Shown one piece after another: positions 12,601 through 26,120 of a DNA stretch of 64,000 bases (the first letter of the stretch is position 1; each line of letters opens with the position of its first letter). The notes below the pieces were generated by a model, which was given only the letters and a program-made list of their open reading frames with translations, was not told where the DNA came from and did not search any database. The stretch comes from Isoetes taiwanensis (taxonomy: Eukaryota > Streptophyta > Lycopodiopsida > Isoetales > Isoetaceae). Location of the stretch: contig JAJEKV010000018.1 in assembly GCA_021234155.1 (NCBI GenBank), positions 18,761,423 through 18,825,422 of the forward strand. Reading direction: 5' to 3'. A program made the translations under genes and the position numbers.

Positions 12601-15600
12601 CAAGTGACCTCGGGGCCAGCGGTTTGACAAGTTCTCCCCGGGGCCGATCTGCAGGAATCTTTTGGGCCTTCGAAGGGGCCACTGAGCGGAGGATCAGCGG
12701 TCGGATAGAGGCAAGACTCCGGGGAGGGTGGTCATTGGCGTCGCGGCCCAGGGGGCCAGCTGCCCGAGGGAAGGGTTGCCTCGGGGAACTTTTTGGATCC
12801 GCCTGCCAGGGTCAGGACTCTCCCTCTTGTGAGGGATCCACCCGCAGGTCGGCCTGGGTGGCGACTTGGGGAAGGGTGTTGCGGCTTCGGTTTATACCTT
12901 GAGGCTGCCAGAAGCCGGATTCTATCTTAACCCTTTGACCTAGACCTTCTCGAAAATTTTGAAAATTGGAACGTGTCTTTGGAGATGGATTAGGAATCCA
13001 GTGGCAAAAAATCAAATTTATTTTAGGTACAATGCATTAGTGCGAATTTATAGATGTCTTGCCAACATAAAAGCCCCAGGCTTCTACTTGCCACATCCGG
13101 AGGAGGACAGGCCCAAGCTCGGCTCCGTCGGTTCCTCTTGCTCAGTAATCACAGAACGCGGCTTCGGCCCGAGGTCCAAATTTATGAACCAAGTCTACGG
13201 CCCCAAAGCGAGCCTTCTAGAACTGGCAACCCGCGGGGTTTCGTTTTGGAGGCACTCTCCTTGCCAGTTGGTGGACCTTGCGCCTTGACACGTAGGTAAG
13301 GTGGGGGTATTTGGCCTTGAACAGGACCCTAAAATCCCAGGAAGCTCCTTGCCACACGAATTTCCTCTCCCAAGGCCGCAGGGTGGGGCCGGAAGCGACC
13401 TCCCCTCTCAGGAATCGCCAATTTGGCTCTGCCAATGGACTCCAGAGCGTCGACATTGCCACAGGGACCAAGTTCCGTGGCCAGAAGACCATCCGACCTC
13501 AAGAAGCGCCAAAGTAGCTCACTTCCATCACACTTTCGTGGTCGATTGGCCTAGGATGTGGATGCGGATATGCGTGGGCGTGAGTGTTTTCTTTGCAAAC
13601 CCGACCTTGTAACTTGCCTAAATTAATTTCGCCGTGGGGCGATTTGGCGGGGTGGAGGATTTACCCTGCCATTCCGAGGAAACCTCCCGTGCGAGCGACA
13701 AGACAACGCGCGGTTTCTACCGAAGGCCACCGGGGCCGCGTTTTACGACAAGTTCTCTGGGCCGATCCTGGAATCTTTTGGGCCTTCGAAGAGGGGCCCA
13801 CGAGCGGAGGATCAACGATTGGGATAGAGGCAAGACTCAGGGAAGGCGGTCATTAGCATCGCGGCCCGGTGGCTGCCCGAGGAAGAGCTGCCTCGGGGAA
13901 CTTTTTGGATCCCGCCTCTTGGAATTAGGACTCTCCCCTCTTGTGAGGATCCTGCAAAGATCGGCCTCATTTGACTTGGGGAAGGGTGACTCGGTTTGCC
14001 ACCTGCTTGAAAGGCTGCCGGCAGTTCTATCTTAACCCTTTGACCCTAGACCTTCTCGAAAATTTGAAAATTGGGGGCGGCCAATGCTTGGAGATGGATT
14101 AGGAATCCGGTAGCAAAAAATGAGTTTATTTTAGTACAATGCGATTAATTACTTGAATTATGAATGTCTTGCCAGCTATAGCCTTTAGAGCTTCTACGCA
14201 CGCGGCCGGGAGGGAGGGCGAGGCCCAAACTCGCTCCGTCGAGTTCCCTTGCTCGTAATCTAAGTTGCGGCTTCTCGGCCAGTCCCAAGTGCAACATGCA
14301 AGTCCCCGGCCCCCAAAGCATAAACCCTTCTAGAACACGGCAACCCGCAGCGGGGTTTCGTTTCAGGCCCTCTCCTTGTAGGGTCCAGTGGGACCTTGTG
14401 ACTTGATGGAGTGGGGTGTTGGCCCAGCCGAACCACCGGACCCCTAAATCCCGTGCTTGCCCAAATTTCCTCTCCCCAAGGCCACGGGGGCCGGACAGGA
14501 AGACCTCCCCTCTCGGGCTCGCGATTTGGCTGCCAATGGACTCGAGAACGTCGACATTGCCACGGGGACCAAGTTAAATGGCGAAGACCACTCGACCTCC
14601 AAGCGCCAAAGTAGCTCACTTCCATCACGCACAAACGTGATGATTGGCCTAGGATGTGGATCACGGGAATCACTGTCGTGGAGGCGTGAGTGTTTCTTTC
14701 TTTGGAAAACCGACAGCAACTTGCTCCTAGGGTGAATTTAAACATTCCCAGACGATTTAGCGAGAATCAAGTTTACGCATTCAGGGAGCCTCCTTCAGTG
14801 CGAGCGACAAGACAATGGTTTCTGCAGTAGACCTCGGGATACCTGCTTGCGGTTTGACGACAAGTTCTCAGGACCGATCTGGAATCTTTTGGGGCCTTTG
14901 AAGAGGCCTTTGAGCGGAGGATCAACATGATCCGGATAAGGTAAGACTCAGGAGGTGGTCATTGGCGATGCAGCCCGGGGGTATTTGCGGAAGAGGTGCC
15001 TCGGGAACTTTTTGGATCCGCCTCTTGAAGTGCAGACTCTCCCTCTTGTGAGGATCACCTGCAAGGTCGGCACTCGTTTGACTTGGGGAAAGTGCCAGCT
15101 CGATTTACTTACGCAGCGAACTGCCGGCCGTTCTAATGCTAACCAGCGACCTAGACCTTCTCACAGAAAATTTGAAAATTGTTAGGTAATGGCGGAGATG
15201 GATTAGGAATCTAGTGACAAAATCCAAATTTATTTTAGTACAATGCATTAATTGCGAATTTATGAATGTCTTGCCTTTAAAGCGCCACTGACTTCTACTT
15301 GCCACATGGAGGAGGACGAGGCCCAAACTTCTTTGCTTTCGTCGATTCTCCTTGCTCGTATTCTCATTTGCGGCTTCTAGGCGGGTCCCAAGTCACCCAA
15401 CATACCAAGTCACCGACCCCAAAGCATAAACCCAACTAGAACGGCAACCCACGGGGTTCTACGTTTTGGAGGCCCTCATGTCGAGATTGAGCGGGACCTT
15501 TGGCCGAGTGACTTGGCGTGGAGTGGGGGTGTTGGCAGCGAGCGGACCCTAAAATCCCGAGCTGCTTGCCGAATTTCCTCTCCCAAGGCCACGGGGCGGA

Positions 15601-18600
15601 CCGGAAGCGACCTCCCCTCTCACGAAATGTGATTTGGCTACGCCCGATGGACTCGAGAGCGTCAACATTGCCACGGGACCCAAGGTTAAATTGGCGGAAG
15701 ACCACCGACCTCCAAGAAGCGCCAGGCCAAAGCTCACTTCCATCACACTCACTTAGTCGATTGGCCTAGGATGTGAATCTGCGGGGATCTTGTCGTGGAG
15801 GCGTGAGTGTTTATCTCTTTTGCAAAGCAGGCCCAGCAACTTGCTCCCTAGGGTAATTCGCCCGTGGGGCGATTTGGCGGTGGTTGCCATTAAAGGCCTC
15901 CCGTTGCCCGAGCGACAAGACAATGCGGTTTTACAAAGTAGGCCTGGGGATGCCCTGGGTTTGACAAGTTCTCGGTTGATCTGGAATCTTTTGGGCCTTC
16001 CCGAAGAGATATTTTGAGCGGAGGATCCAGCGATTGGATAGGGGAGCCCAGGGCTCGGGAGGTAATCATTAGCGTCACGGCCGGAGGCCCGGCGCGAGGG
16101 TGCCTCAGGGGCTTTTGGATCCGCCTCCCGGGTCGGACTCTCCCCTCTTGTGAGGATCCACCGCAAGGTCACAGCCTCGTTTGACTTGGGAAGGGTGCAT
16201 TTCGGTTGCCACATGAGAACGCCCCAGGCGTTCATCTGCCCTTTGACCTAGACCTTCTCGAAAATTTGAAAAGGGGTGGGGTACGTGTCTTTGGAGATGG
16301 ATTAGGAATCTAGGCGGCAAAAAATCAGAATTTATTTTAGGTACAATGCATTAATTCTTGAATTTATGAATGTCTTGCCCTTTGCAAAAGCGCCCCAGAG
16401 CTTCTACTTGCCACATCGGAGGAGGACGGCCCAAACTCTGCTCCGTCCCGGTTCCCCTTGCTCCGTATTCGGCTCAAACTTCTAGGCGGTCCCAAATTAC
16501 AGCGGACAAGTCACCGGCCCCAAAGCGCGACCCTTCTAGAACACGGCAGCCCACCGGGGTTTGCCTGCGTTTTGGAGGCCTCCTGTCGGTCCGGGGCGGG
16601 ACCTTGTGACTTGACGTGGAGTGGGGGTGTTGGCCTTGAGGAGCCGCGGACCCTAAAATCCCGGTTGCTTGCCACGAATTTCCTCTCCCCAAGGCCACGA
16701 GGGGCCGGGGCCGGGCGACCTCCCCTCTCAGGAATCGCGATTTGGCTCTGCCAATGGACTCGAGCTTGTCGACATTACCACAGGGGACCAAGGATTCAAG
16801 TGGCCAGAAGACCACCGACCTCCAAGAAGCGCCAAAGTAGCTCACTTCCATCACACTCATAGTCAATTGGCTAAGATGTGGATCGGGATCTCTTGTAGAG
16901 TGGGCGTGAGTATTCTTTCTTTTGCAAAAACGACCTTGTAACTTGCTCCCTAGGGTAATTTAAGCCATTAGGGCGATTTGGCGGTGATTTGCCATCCGGG
17001 AACCTGATGCGACGACAAGACAACTGCGGTTTCTCTGAGAGTAGGCACCGGGGCGCTGATTTGACAAGTTCTCCGGACCCGATCTGGAATCTTTTGGGCC
17101 TTCAGAAGAGGGCCTGAGCAGGAGGATCCAGCGGTGGACTAGGGGAGGCAGAGACTCGGGAGGAGTGGTCGATAGCGTCTGACCCAGAGGCAGCTGCCGA
17201 GAAGTTGCCTCAGAGAACTTTTTTTGGATCAGCCTCTTGGGGTGGGGTCTCCCCTCTTGTAGAGGGATCTGCCAAGGTCTGGCCTCGTTTGACTTGGGGA
17301 AGGGTGCGGCTCAGTTGCCTGGCAGGCTGCCTTTGCGGCCGTTCTAATACTAACCCTTTGACCTAGACCTTCTATAGAAAATTTGAAAATTGGGGGCTGT
17401 GTCTTTGGAGATGGATTAGAATCAGGCGGCAAAATGAATTTATTTACTTGCAATGCGATAATTGCGAATTTATGATATCTTACCCTTTACTTAGCGCCCC
17501 AGAGCTTCTACTTGCCACGCCGGGAGGAGGACAGGGCCCAAACTCGCTCGTCGGTTCCCGCGCTCGTAATCTAGAACGCGGCTTCACCGGCCGGGTACCA
17601 AGTGCAACATGCCGATCTGGCCCCAAAGCGCCAAACCCTTCTAGAACGGCAGCCACGGGGTTCGTTTAAAGGCCTCTCGCCCTGTCCAGGATTCGGGCGG
17701 GAATGGCAGCCGTGGAAGCTTGAAAGCGTGGAGTGGGGTGTTGGCCAGCCGAACCATGGGACCCTAAAATCCCAGGGCTGCCCGAATTTTGCTCCTCCCC
17801 AAGGCCACGGGACGGACCAGGCGACCTCCCTCTGGAATGTTGGTTTGGCTGCCGTGGACTGGCATTCGAGCTGGTACGGGACCAGTTAAAATTGGCGAAC
17901 CACTTTCGACCTCAAGCGCCAAAGTAGCTCCTTCCATCACACTAAATGAGTCGATTGGCCTAGGATGTGGATCTCGGGATCTTTATGCGTGGAGGCGTGG
18001 AGTGTTCTTTCTTTTGGAAAAGCCCGACCTTGTAACTTGCTCCTAAGTTAATTTAAGCCATTCAGGGCGATTTGGCGGTCGATTTGCCATTCCAAGACAC
18101 TACTCCGACGACGACAAGACAATCTGGCCCGGTTTCTACAAAGGCCCGGAGCCTCAGGGATGCCTAGCGGTTGTGAAGCTCTCAGGACCGTCACGGAATC
18201 TTTTGGGCCTTCGAAGAGGGGCCCGAGCAGCGGAGGATCCAGCGGTGGAAAGAGCCGGCTGAGCTCTCGGGAGGTGGTCATTAGCGTCACGGCCGGGGGC
18301 CTTTGCCGGGAAGAGGTTGCCTCAGGGGCTTTTTTGGATCCGCCTCTTGGGGTGGGACTCCTCCCTCTTGTGAGGATCCACAGGAGTCCACGGCCTCGTT
18401 TGGCTGCCCAGGGGAAGGGTGCCCATTTCGGTTGCCACTGCAGCGGGCTGCCCGACGGATTCTAATACTAAACCGCTGACCCTGGACACTTCTCAAGAAA
18501 ATTTAGAAGAGGTGGGTTGTGTCTTTGGAGATGGATTAGGAATCAATTTGTAATCGAATTTATTTTAAATTACAATGCATTAATTATACGAATTTAGCAG

Positions 18601-21600
18601 ATGTCTTGCCTGCTTTGCAAGCGCCCAGGCTTCTACTTGCCACATCGGGAGGAGGACAGGCCCAAACTACTATAAGGTCGGTTCCCTTGCTCATGTTCAC
18701 CATTTGCGGCTTCTAGGCCAGGTCCCAAGTGCAGCGGACCAGAGTCGGCCCCAAAGCAACAGAGCCCTTCTAGAACACGGCAGCCCACGGGGTTCGTTTT
18801 GGAGAACCCCTCATGTCCGGTCAGGCGGGGACCTTGCTTGGCGTGACTTGGCGTGGAGTGGGGTGTTGGCGCGGGCTCACGGACCCTAAAATCCCGGTGC
18901 GCGCGATTTTACTCTGCACGAGGCCCTGGGGCCGGTGAGCGACCTTCCCTCGAAATCGCTGATTTGGCTACGCAATGGACTCGAGCGTCAACATTGCCAC
19001 GGGGTTGAGGTTAGTGGCGAAGGGCAAAGCCTCGGAAGCGTAAAGTAAGCTCACTTCCATCCACACTCATAGTCGATTGGCTAGGATGTGGATCTCGGGA
19101 TCTTGTCGTGGAGGCGTGAGTGTTCTTTCTTTGCAAAACCGACCTTGTAACTTGCTCTAGAGTAATTTAGCCATTCGGACGATTTGGCGGTCGATTTGCC
19201 ATTAAGAACACCCGGTGCGAAACGACAAGACAATGCAGTTCTGAAGGCGTACCGGGATGCCTGGCAGTTTGACAAGTTCTCGGACCCGATCACGGAATCT
19301 TTTGGGCCTTCGAAGGGCCCTAGGCGGAGAGGATCCAGCGGTGGATGAGGCGGGCTCCGGAGAACGGTCATTAAGCGTCTGACCCCGGGGGCTTATTTGC
19401 CGAGGAAAGGGTTGCCTCGGGAACTTTTGGATCAGCCTCTTGGGAGTCAGGACTCTCCCCTGCTTGTGAGGGATCCTGCAAGGTCCTGGCCTCGTTTGAC
19501 TTGGGAAGGGTGCGGCTCGGTTATACACCTGGCGGGCTGCCCCGGCCGTTCTAATCACTAACACTTTGACCTAGACCTTCTCGAAAATTTGAAAATTGTT
19601 TTGTGTGCTGGAGATGGATTGAATCTATTTGGCAAAAAATCAGAATTTATTTTAGGTACAATGCATTAATTGAATTTATGAATGTCTTGCCAGCACATAA
19701 AGCCAGGCTTCTACTTGCCACGCCGGAGGAGGACGGCCCCAAAATACCAACAAAGATTAGGTTCCTTGCTCCGTATTCTGTTTTGCGACTGGAGCCCGGG
19801 TCCCAAGTGCAACGGACCAAGTCTACGGCCCAAAGCATGAAACCCTTCCTGGGAGCACGGCAGCCCGCTGAGGTTTTCACGTTTTGGGCCCTCTCATGTC
19901 GGTCCGGGAAGGGACGCTTGCGGAAGTGACTTGGCGTGGAGTGGGGGTGTTGGCTGGCGAGCAGGACCCTAAATCCCGGTTGCTTGCCCGGGCCACTGTC
20001 CCCAAGGCCACCCGGGGCCGGATGGGCCTCCCTCTCAGGAATGTGATTTGGCTCACGCTTCAATGGACTCGAGCGTCGACATTGCCTGAGGACCAAGTTA
20101 AGAGTGGCGAGACCGCCCGACCTCCAAGAAGCGCCAAAGTAGCTCACTTCCATCACACTCATAGTCAGGTGGCCTAAGATGTGGATCACGGGATCTTGTC
20201 GTGGAGGCGTGTGAGTGTTCTTTCTTTGCAAAAGCGACCTTGTAGCACTCCCTAGGGTGTTTGGCCATTCAGACGATTTGGCAGAGGTCGATTTGCCATT
20301 CCGGAGCCTCCCGATTGCGAGCGACAAGCCTCTTGGTTTCTACAAAGGCCGGCCACCAGGGGAGGCATGCGGTTTGACAAGTTCTCGGGACCCGTCTGGA
20401 ATCTTTGGGCGGCTTCCGAGAGGGCTTACGAGCCCCAGGAGGGATCAGCGGTCGGATAGGGGCTCGGGGAGGGTGGTCATTAGCGTCTGACCCCGGTGGC
20501 GCGGGGAAGGGGTTGCCTCGGGGAACTTTTTTGGATCAGCCTCTTGGGGGTCAGGACTCTCTCCCCTCTTGTGAGGGGATCCTGCCAGGTCGGCCTGCGT
20601 TTGGCTTGGGGAAGGTGCCCATATTTCGGTTTATACCGCAGCGGGCTGCCCTGAACCGTTCTAATGCTAACCCTTTGGCCTAGACCTTCTCGAAGAATTT
20701 TGAAAATTGGGGAACGTGTCTTTGGAGATGGATTAGGAATCCGGTGGCAAAAAATCCAAATTTATTTTAGGTACAAATGCATTAGTGCGAATTTATGAAT
20801 GTCTTGCCAGCTGCCAGCCCCCAGACTTCTACTTGCCACATCGGAGGAGGACGGCCCAAACTCCGCTCAAGTCGAGTTCCCCTTGCTCGCGTAATCAAAT
20901 GCGGCTTCTCGGCGGTACCAAGTGCAACATGCCAGTCTCGGCCTAGCGGCCAGCTACAGAACACGGCAGCCCACGGGGTTTCACGTTTTGGAGGCCTCAT
21001 GTCGGTCGGGGAAGGCGGGACCTTGCGGCAGAGTGACTTGGCGTGGAGTGGGGGTGTTGGCCGGAGCCACCGGACCCTAAAATCCCAGGAGGCTGCTTGC
21101 CACGATTTCCTCCCCAAGGCTACTGAGACGGGCCGGTGACCTCCCCTCTCAGGAATGGTGATTTAGCTGCCCGATGGACTCGAGCGTCGACATTGCCGTG
21201 CAGGGACCAGGATTCAGTGATGGCCAGAAGACCACTTTCGACCACCAAGAAGCGCCAAAGTAGCTCACTTCCATCACACTGCGTAGTCGATTGGCCTAGG
21301 ATGCCGGATCTGGAATCTGTCTCGTGGAGAGGCAGGTGTTTCTTTCTTTTTGGAAGCTGACCTTGTAACTTGCTCCCTAGGGTAATTTAGCCATTCGGAC
21401 GATTTGGCGGGGGTCGATTTGCCATTAAGACCTCCCGGTGCCCGAGCGACAAGACAATGCGGTTTCTACAAGGCCGACCTCGGGGATGCCTAGCGGTTTG
21501 ACAAGCTCTCGGACCCGATCACGGAATCTTTTTGGGCCTTCGAAGAGGGGCCTGAGCGAGAGGATCAACGGTCGGAAGGAGCAGACTCCGGGAGGGTGGT

Positions 21601-24116
21601 CATTAGCGTGCGGCCAGGGGAAGCTATTGCCGAGGAAGGTGCCTCGGGGAACTTTTGGATCGCGCCCCTCTTGGGGTCAGGACTCTCCCCCTCTTGTGAG
21701 GATCCGCAGGTCGGCCTCCGTTTGGCTTGGGGAGGTGCCGATTTCGGTTGCTACTGTGAGCTGCCCGACGTTCTAATGCTAACCCTTTGACCTAGACCTT
21801 CTCGAAAATTTGAAAATTGGGTTGTGTCTGGAGATGGATTAGGAATCCGGTGGCAAAATGAGAATTTATTTTAGTACAATGCATTAATTGCGAGATTTAT
21901 GAATGTCTTGCCTTTACCATCCCCGACTTCCTGCGCACGCCGGAGGAGGGCGGTTAAACTCTGCTCGTCGGTTCCCTTTTGCTCGTATTCTCATTTGCGG
22001 CTTCTAGGCCCGGAGTCCAAGTGCAGCGAACCAAGTCTACGGCCCCAAAGCGCCAAACCCTTCCTAGAACACGGCAGCCCCACGGGTTTTCACGTTTTGG
22101 GGAGCCCTCTCCTTGTCGGTCGGAAGGCGGGACGCAAGTGACTTGGCGTGGAGTAGAGTGTTGGCCTTGAGCCACGGACCTAAAATCCCCACGAGGCTGC
22201 TTGCCCGAATTTCCTCTCCCCAAGGCCTACGAGGGGCCGGACGGGCGACCTCCCCTCACCGAGGAAATGCGATTTGGCTCTGCCAATGGACTCGAGCGTC
22301 AACATTGCCACAGGGGACCAAGTTGTGGCGGAAGACCACCGACCTCCAAGAAGCGCCAAAGTGGCTCACTTCCATCCCACTCATGGTCGATTGGCTAAGA
22401 TGTGGATCACGGGATCTTTATGCGTGGAGGCGTGGGTGTTCTTCTTTTTGCAAAAAGCGACCTTGTAGCACTCCCTAGGGTAATTTAAGCCCGAATTCCC
22501 GGGGCCGATTTGGCGGGGAGTGATTTGCACCATTCAGGAGCCTCCACGTGCCCCGACGACATGCTGCCCGGTTTCTCTGGTAGACCTCCCGGGCCCATCG
22601 GTTTGACAAGTTCTCAGGACGATCTGGAATCTTTTGGGCCTTCGAAGAGGGCCTGACGGAGAGATCCAGCGGTGCGGACGGGGAGGCAGACTCGAGAGGT
22701 GGTCATTAAGCGTCTGACCCGAGAGGCTGCCGAGGAAAGAAGGTTGCCTCGGGAACTTTTTTTGGATCCAGCCTCTTGGGGTCGGACTCTCCCCCTCTTG
22801 TGAGGGATCCTGCCCAGATCGGCCTCGTTTGGCAGGGGAAGGGTGCCCGGCTAGGTTGCCACGCAGCGGGCTGCCCCGACCCGTTCTATCTTAACCGCTG
22901 ACCCTAGACCTTCTCGAAAATTTTGAAAATTAAGAACGTGTCTTTGGAGATGGATTAGGAATCAGGCGGCAAAAATCGAGAATTTATTTTTAGTACAATG
23001 CGATAATTATGATTTATGAATGTCTTTACTTATTTTCTGGCCCCAGAGCTTCTGCTTGCCACATGGAGGAGGACGGGCCCAAACTCCATCGTGTCAGTTC
23101 CCTTGCTCCGTGTCTAGAACGCGGCTTCTGCGGCGGTGCCAAGTGCAACATGCCAAGTCTACGGCCCCCAAAGCATAAACCCTTCTAGAACACGGCAGCC
23201 CACGGGGTTTCGTTTGGAGGCCCTCTCCTTGTCAGTTAAAGGCGGGACCTTAGCGCCGTGACTTGGCGTGGAGTGGGGTATTGGCGGCGGGCGAACCTAA
23301 AATCCCACGGCTGCTTGCCCGTTTTACTCCCCGAGGCCACAGGGGCGGGGCCGGGCGACCTCCCTCTCGAGATCGCTGATTTGTCGCCAATGGATTTCAG
23401 GCTTGTCGACATTGCCACGGGGACCAAGTTAGTGGCGAAGACCACTCGACCTCAAGCGCCAAAGTAGCTCACTTCCATCACACTTTCGTAGTCGATTGGC
23501 CTAGGATGTGGATCGCGGGATCTTGTCGTGGTGGGCGTGAGTGTTTCTTTCTTTTGGAAAACTGACCTTGTAACTTGCTCCTAGGGTAATTTAAGCCATT
23601 CGGACGATTTGGCGGGGTCGATTTGCCATTCGAGAACCTCCCGATGCCGAGCGACAAGACAATGCGGTTTCTACAAAGGTAGACCTCGGGATGCCCAGCG
23701 GTTTGACAAGCTCTCGGGACCCGATCTGGAATCTTTTGGGCCTTCCGAAGAGGGGCCTGAGCGGAGGATCAGCGGTGGGAAGGGGGCGGGGCTCGGGAGG
23801 GTGGTCATTAGCGTCACCCTGGGGCCTTATTTGCGGGGAAGGGTTGCCTCGGGAACTTTTTGGATCCCGCCTCTTGGGGTCAGGACTCTCCCCCCCTCTT
23901 GTGAGGATCCACGCAAAGGTCTGGCCTCGTTTGACTTGGGGAAGGGTGCGGCTTCGGTTGCCACCAGCGGGCTACCCCGACCCGTTCTAATGCTAACCCT
24001 TTGACCTAGACCTTCTCGAAAATTTGAAAAATTGGGTTGTGTCTTTGGAGATGGATTAGGAATCGGTGGCAAAAAATCAGAATTATTTTTTCGTACAATG
24101 CATTAATTGCGAATTT

Positions 24117-25211
24117 ATGAATGTCTTGCCAGCAAAAGCCCCCGACTTCTACTTGCCACATCGGAGGAGGGGGGGCCCAAACTCGCTCCGTCGGTTCCCC
24201 TTGCTCCGTATTCTCGGCTGCGGCTTCTAGGCGAGGTCCCAAGTGCAACGGACCAAGTCTCGGCCCCAAAGCGCCAAACCCTTCTAGAACACGGCAGCCC
24301 ACGGGGTTTCGTTTTGGAGGCCCTCTCCTTGTCGGTGAGGCGGGACCTTGGAGTGACTTGGCGTGGAGTGGGGGTGTTGGCAGCGAGCCACGGACCCTAA
24401 AATCCCCGGGGCTGCTTGCCCGAATTTCCTCTCCCCAAGGCCACAGGGGCCGGGCGAGGCGACCTCCCCTCTCGGAATCGCGATTTGGCTCGCCAATGGA
24501 CTCGAAACGTCGACATTGCCACAGGGGACCAAGTTCCGTGGCGAGAAGACCACCCGACCTCAAGCGCCAAAGTAGCTCACTTCCATCACACTCATAGTCA
24601 ATTGGCCTAAGATGTGGATGCGGGATCTTTGTCGTGGGGCGTGAGTGTTTCTTTCTTTTGCAAAAGCGACCTTGTAACTTGCTCCCTAGGGTAATTTTAG
24701 CCATTCGGATGATTTGGCGGTCGATTTGCCATTAGGAGCCTCCCGGTGCGAGCGACAAGACAACCGGTTTCTACAAGGCCGACCTCGGGGGCCCAGCGGT
24801 TTGACAAGTTCTCGGACCGATCTGGAATCTTTTGGGCCTTCGAAGAGGGGCCTGACGGAGGATCCAGCGGTGGGATAGGGGCAGGACTCGGGAGGGTGGT
24901 CATTAAGCGTCACGACCCAAGGGGGGGCTGCCGGGGAAGGGTTGCCTCGGGAACTTTTGGATCCCGCCTCTTGGGGTCAGGACTCCCCCCTCTTGTGAGG
25001 GATCCCTGCAAGGTCGGCCTCGTTTGACTTGGGGAAGGGTGCCGGCTCGGTTGCCACAGCGGGCTGCCCCGACCGTTCTAATGCTAACCCTTTGACCTAG
25101 ACCTTCTCAGAAAATTTTGAAAATTGGGCTGTGTGTCTTTGGAGATGGATTAGGAATCAGCTGGCAAAAAATCAGAATTTATTTTTCGTACAATGCATTA
25201 ATTGCGAATTT
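24117..25211 (+). repeat. Representative satellite monomer with its modules
   Basis: One clean copy, numbered from the ATG of the landmark. Offset 0-165 is GC-rich, with conserved TTCCCCTTGCTCCGTA. Offset 150-310 holds CCCTTCTAGAACACGGCA, then GGAGTGGGGGTGTTGG and GGACCCTAAAATCCC. Offset 310-330 holds GAATTTCCTCTCCCCAAGG, the phase at which the 33.2 kb insertion lies. Offset 380-560 holds TCGACATTGCCAC and AGCTCACTTCCATCACAC. Offset 520-570 holds GTGAGTGTTTCTTTCTTTT, CTTGTAACTTGCTCCCTAGG. Offset 680-740 holds GGTTTGACAAGTTCTC and GGAATCTTTTGGGCCTTCGA. Offset 840-890 holds a BamHI-bounded dyad, and offset 960-1095 an AT-rich stretch leading into the next landmark. Long segments with few CG sites are nearly identical across copies. 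Confidence 0.9.
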
Positions 25212-25220
25212 ATGAATGTC
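25095..25220. other. AT-rich island, once per monomer (one example)
   Basis: This stretch has TTGAAAATTGG, TCAGAATTTATTTTT and ACAATGCATTAATTGCGAA close together, just before the landmark. The rest of the monomer is GC-rich. The island repeats every 1.1 kb throughout the array. Such phased AT tracts can act as nucleosome-free or bent-DNA sites in plant satellites; that role is inference here. Confidence 0.6.
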
Positions 25221-26074
25221 TTGCCCAGCAAAGCCCCCGACTTCTACTTGCCACATCGGGAGGAGGGACAGGCCCAAACTCGCTCCGTCGGTTCCCCTTG
25301 CTCCGTAATCACCATTTGCGGCTTCGGCCGGTCCCAAGTGCAACATGCCAAGTCTCGGCCCCAAAGCGCAAACCCTTCTAGAACACGGCAACCCACGGGG
25401 TTTCGTTTTGGAGGCCCTCTCCTGTCGGTCGGGCGGGACCTTGCGCCGTGACTTGGCGTGGAGTGGGGGTGTTGGCCTTGAGCCGCGGACCCTAAAATCC
25501 CGGAAGGCTGCTTGCCGAATTTCCCTCTCCCCAAGGCCACAGGGGCCGGACGGGCGACCCCCCTCTCGGGAATCGCGCGATTTGGCTCGCCAATGGACTC
25601 GAAACGTCGACATTGCCACGGGGACCAAGTTCCGTGGCGGCGAAGACCACTTTCGACCTCAAGAAGCGCCAAAGTAGCTCACTTCCATCACACACTCGTA
25701 GTCGATTGGCCTAGGATGTGGATGCGGGATCTTGTCGTGGAGGGCGTGAGTGTTTCTTTCTTTTGGAAAACCGACCTTGTAACTTGCTCCCTAGGGTAAT
25801 TTCGCCATTCGGACGATTTGGCGGGGTCGATTTGCCATTCCGGGAGCCTCCCGGTGCGAACGACAAGACAATGCGGTTTCTACAAAGGCCGACCTCGGGG
25901 ATGCCAGCGGTTTGACAAGTTCTCCGGACCGATCTGGAATCTTTTGGGCCTTCGAAGAGGGGCCCCCTGAGCGGAGGATCAACGGTCGGAAGGGAGGCAG
26001 GGCTCCGGGAGGGTGGTCATTAGCGTCAGCGACCCGGGGGCGGCCCCGGGGAAGGGTTGCCTCGGGGAACTTTT

Positions 26075-26120
26075 GGATCCCGCCTCTTGGGGTGGGACTC
26101 TCCCCTCTTGTGAGGGATCC
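26075..26120. repeat. Imperfect dyad bounded by two BamHI sites (one example)
   Basis: The 46 bp segment starts with GGATCCCGCCTCTTGGGG and ends with CCCCTCTTGTGAGGGATCC. The ends are imperfect inverted repeats of about 18 nt around a spacer of about 10 nt, so one strand could fold into a hairpin. The same arrangement recurs in nearly every monomer, for example near 22762, 24958, 30313, 37620 and 51930-52095. It could act as a protein-binding dyad, or simply reflect shared ancestry. No function is shown. Confidence 0.6.
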
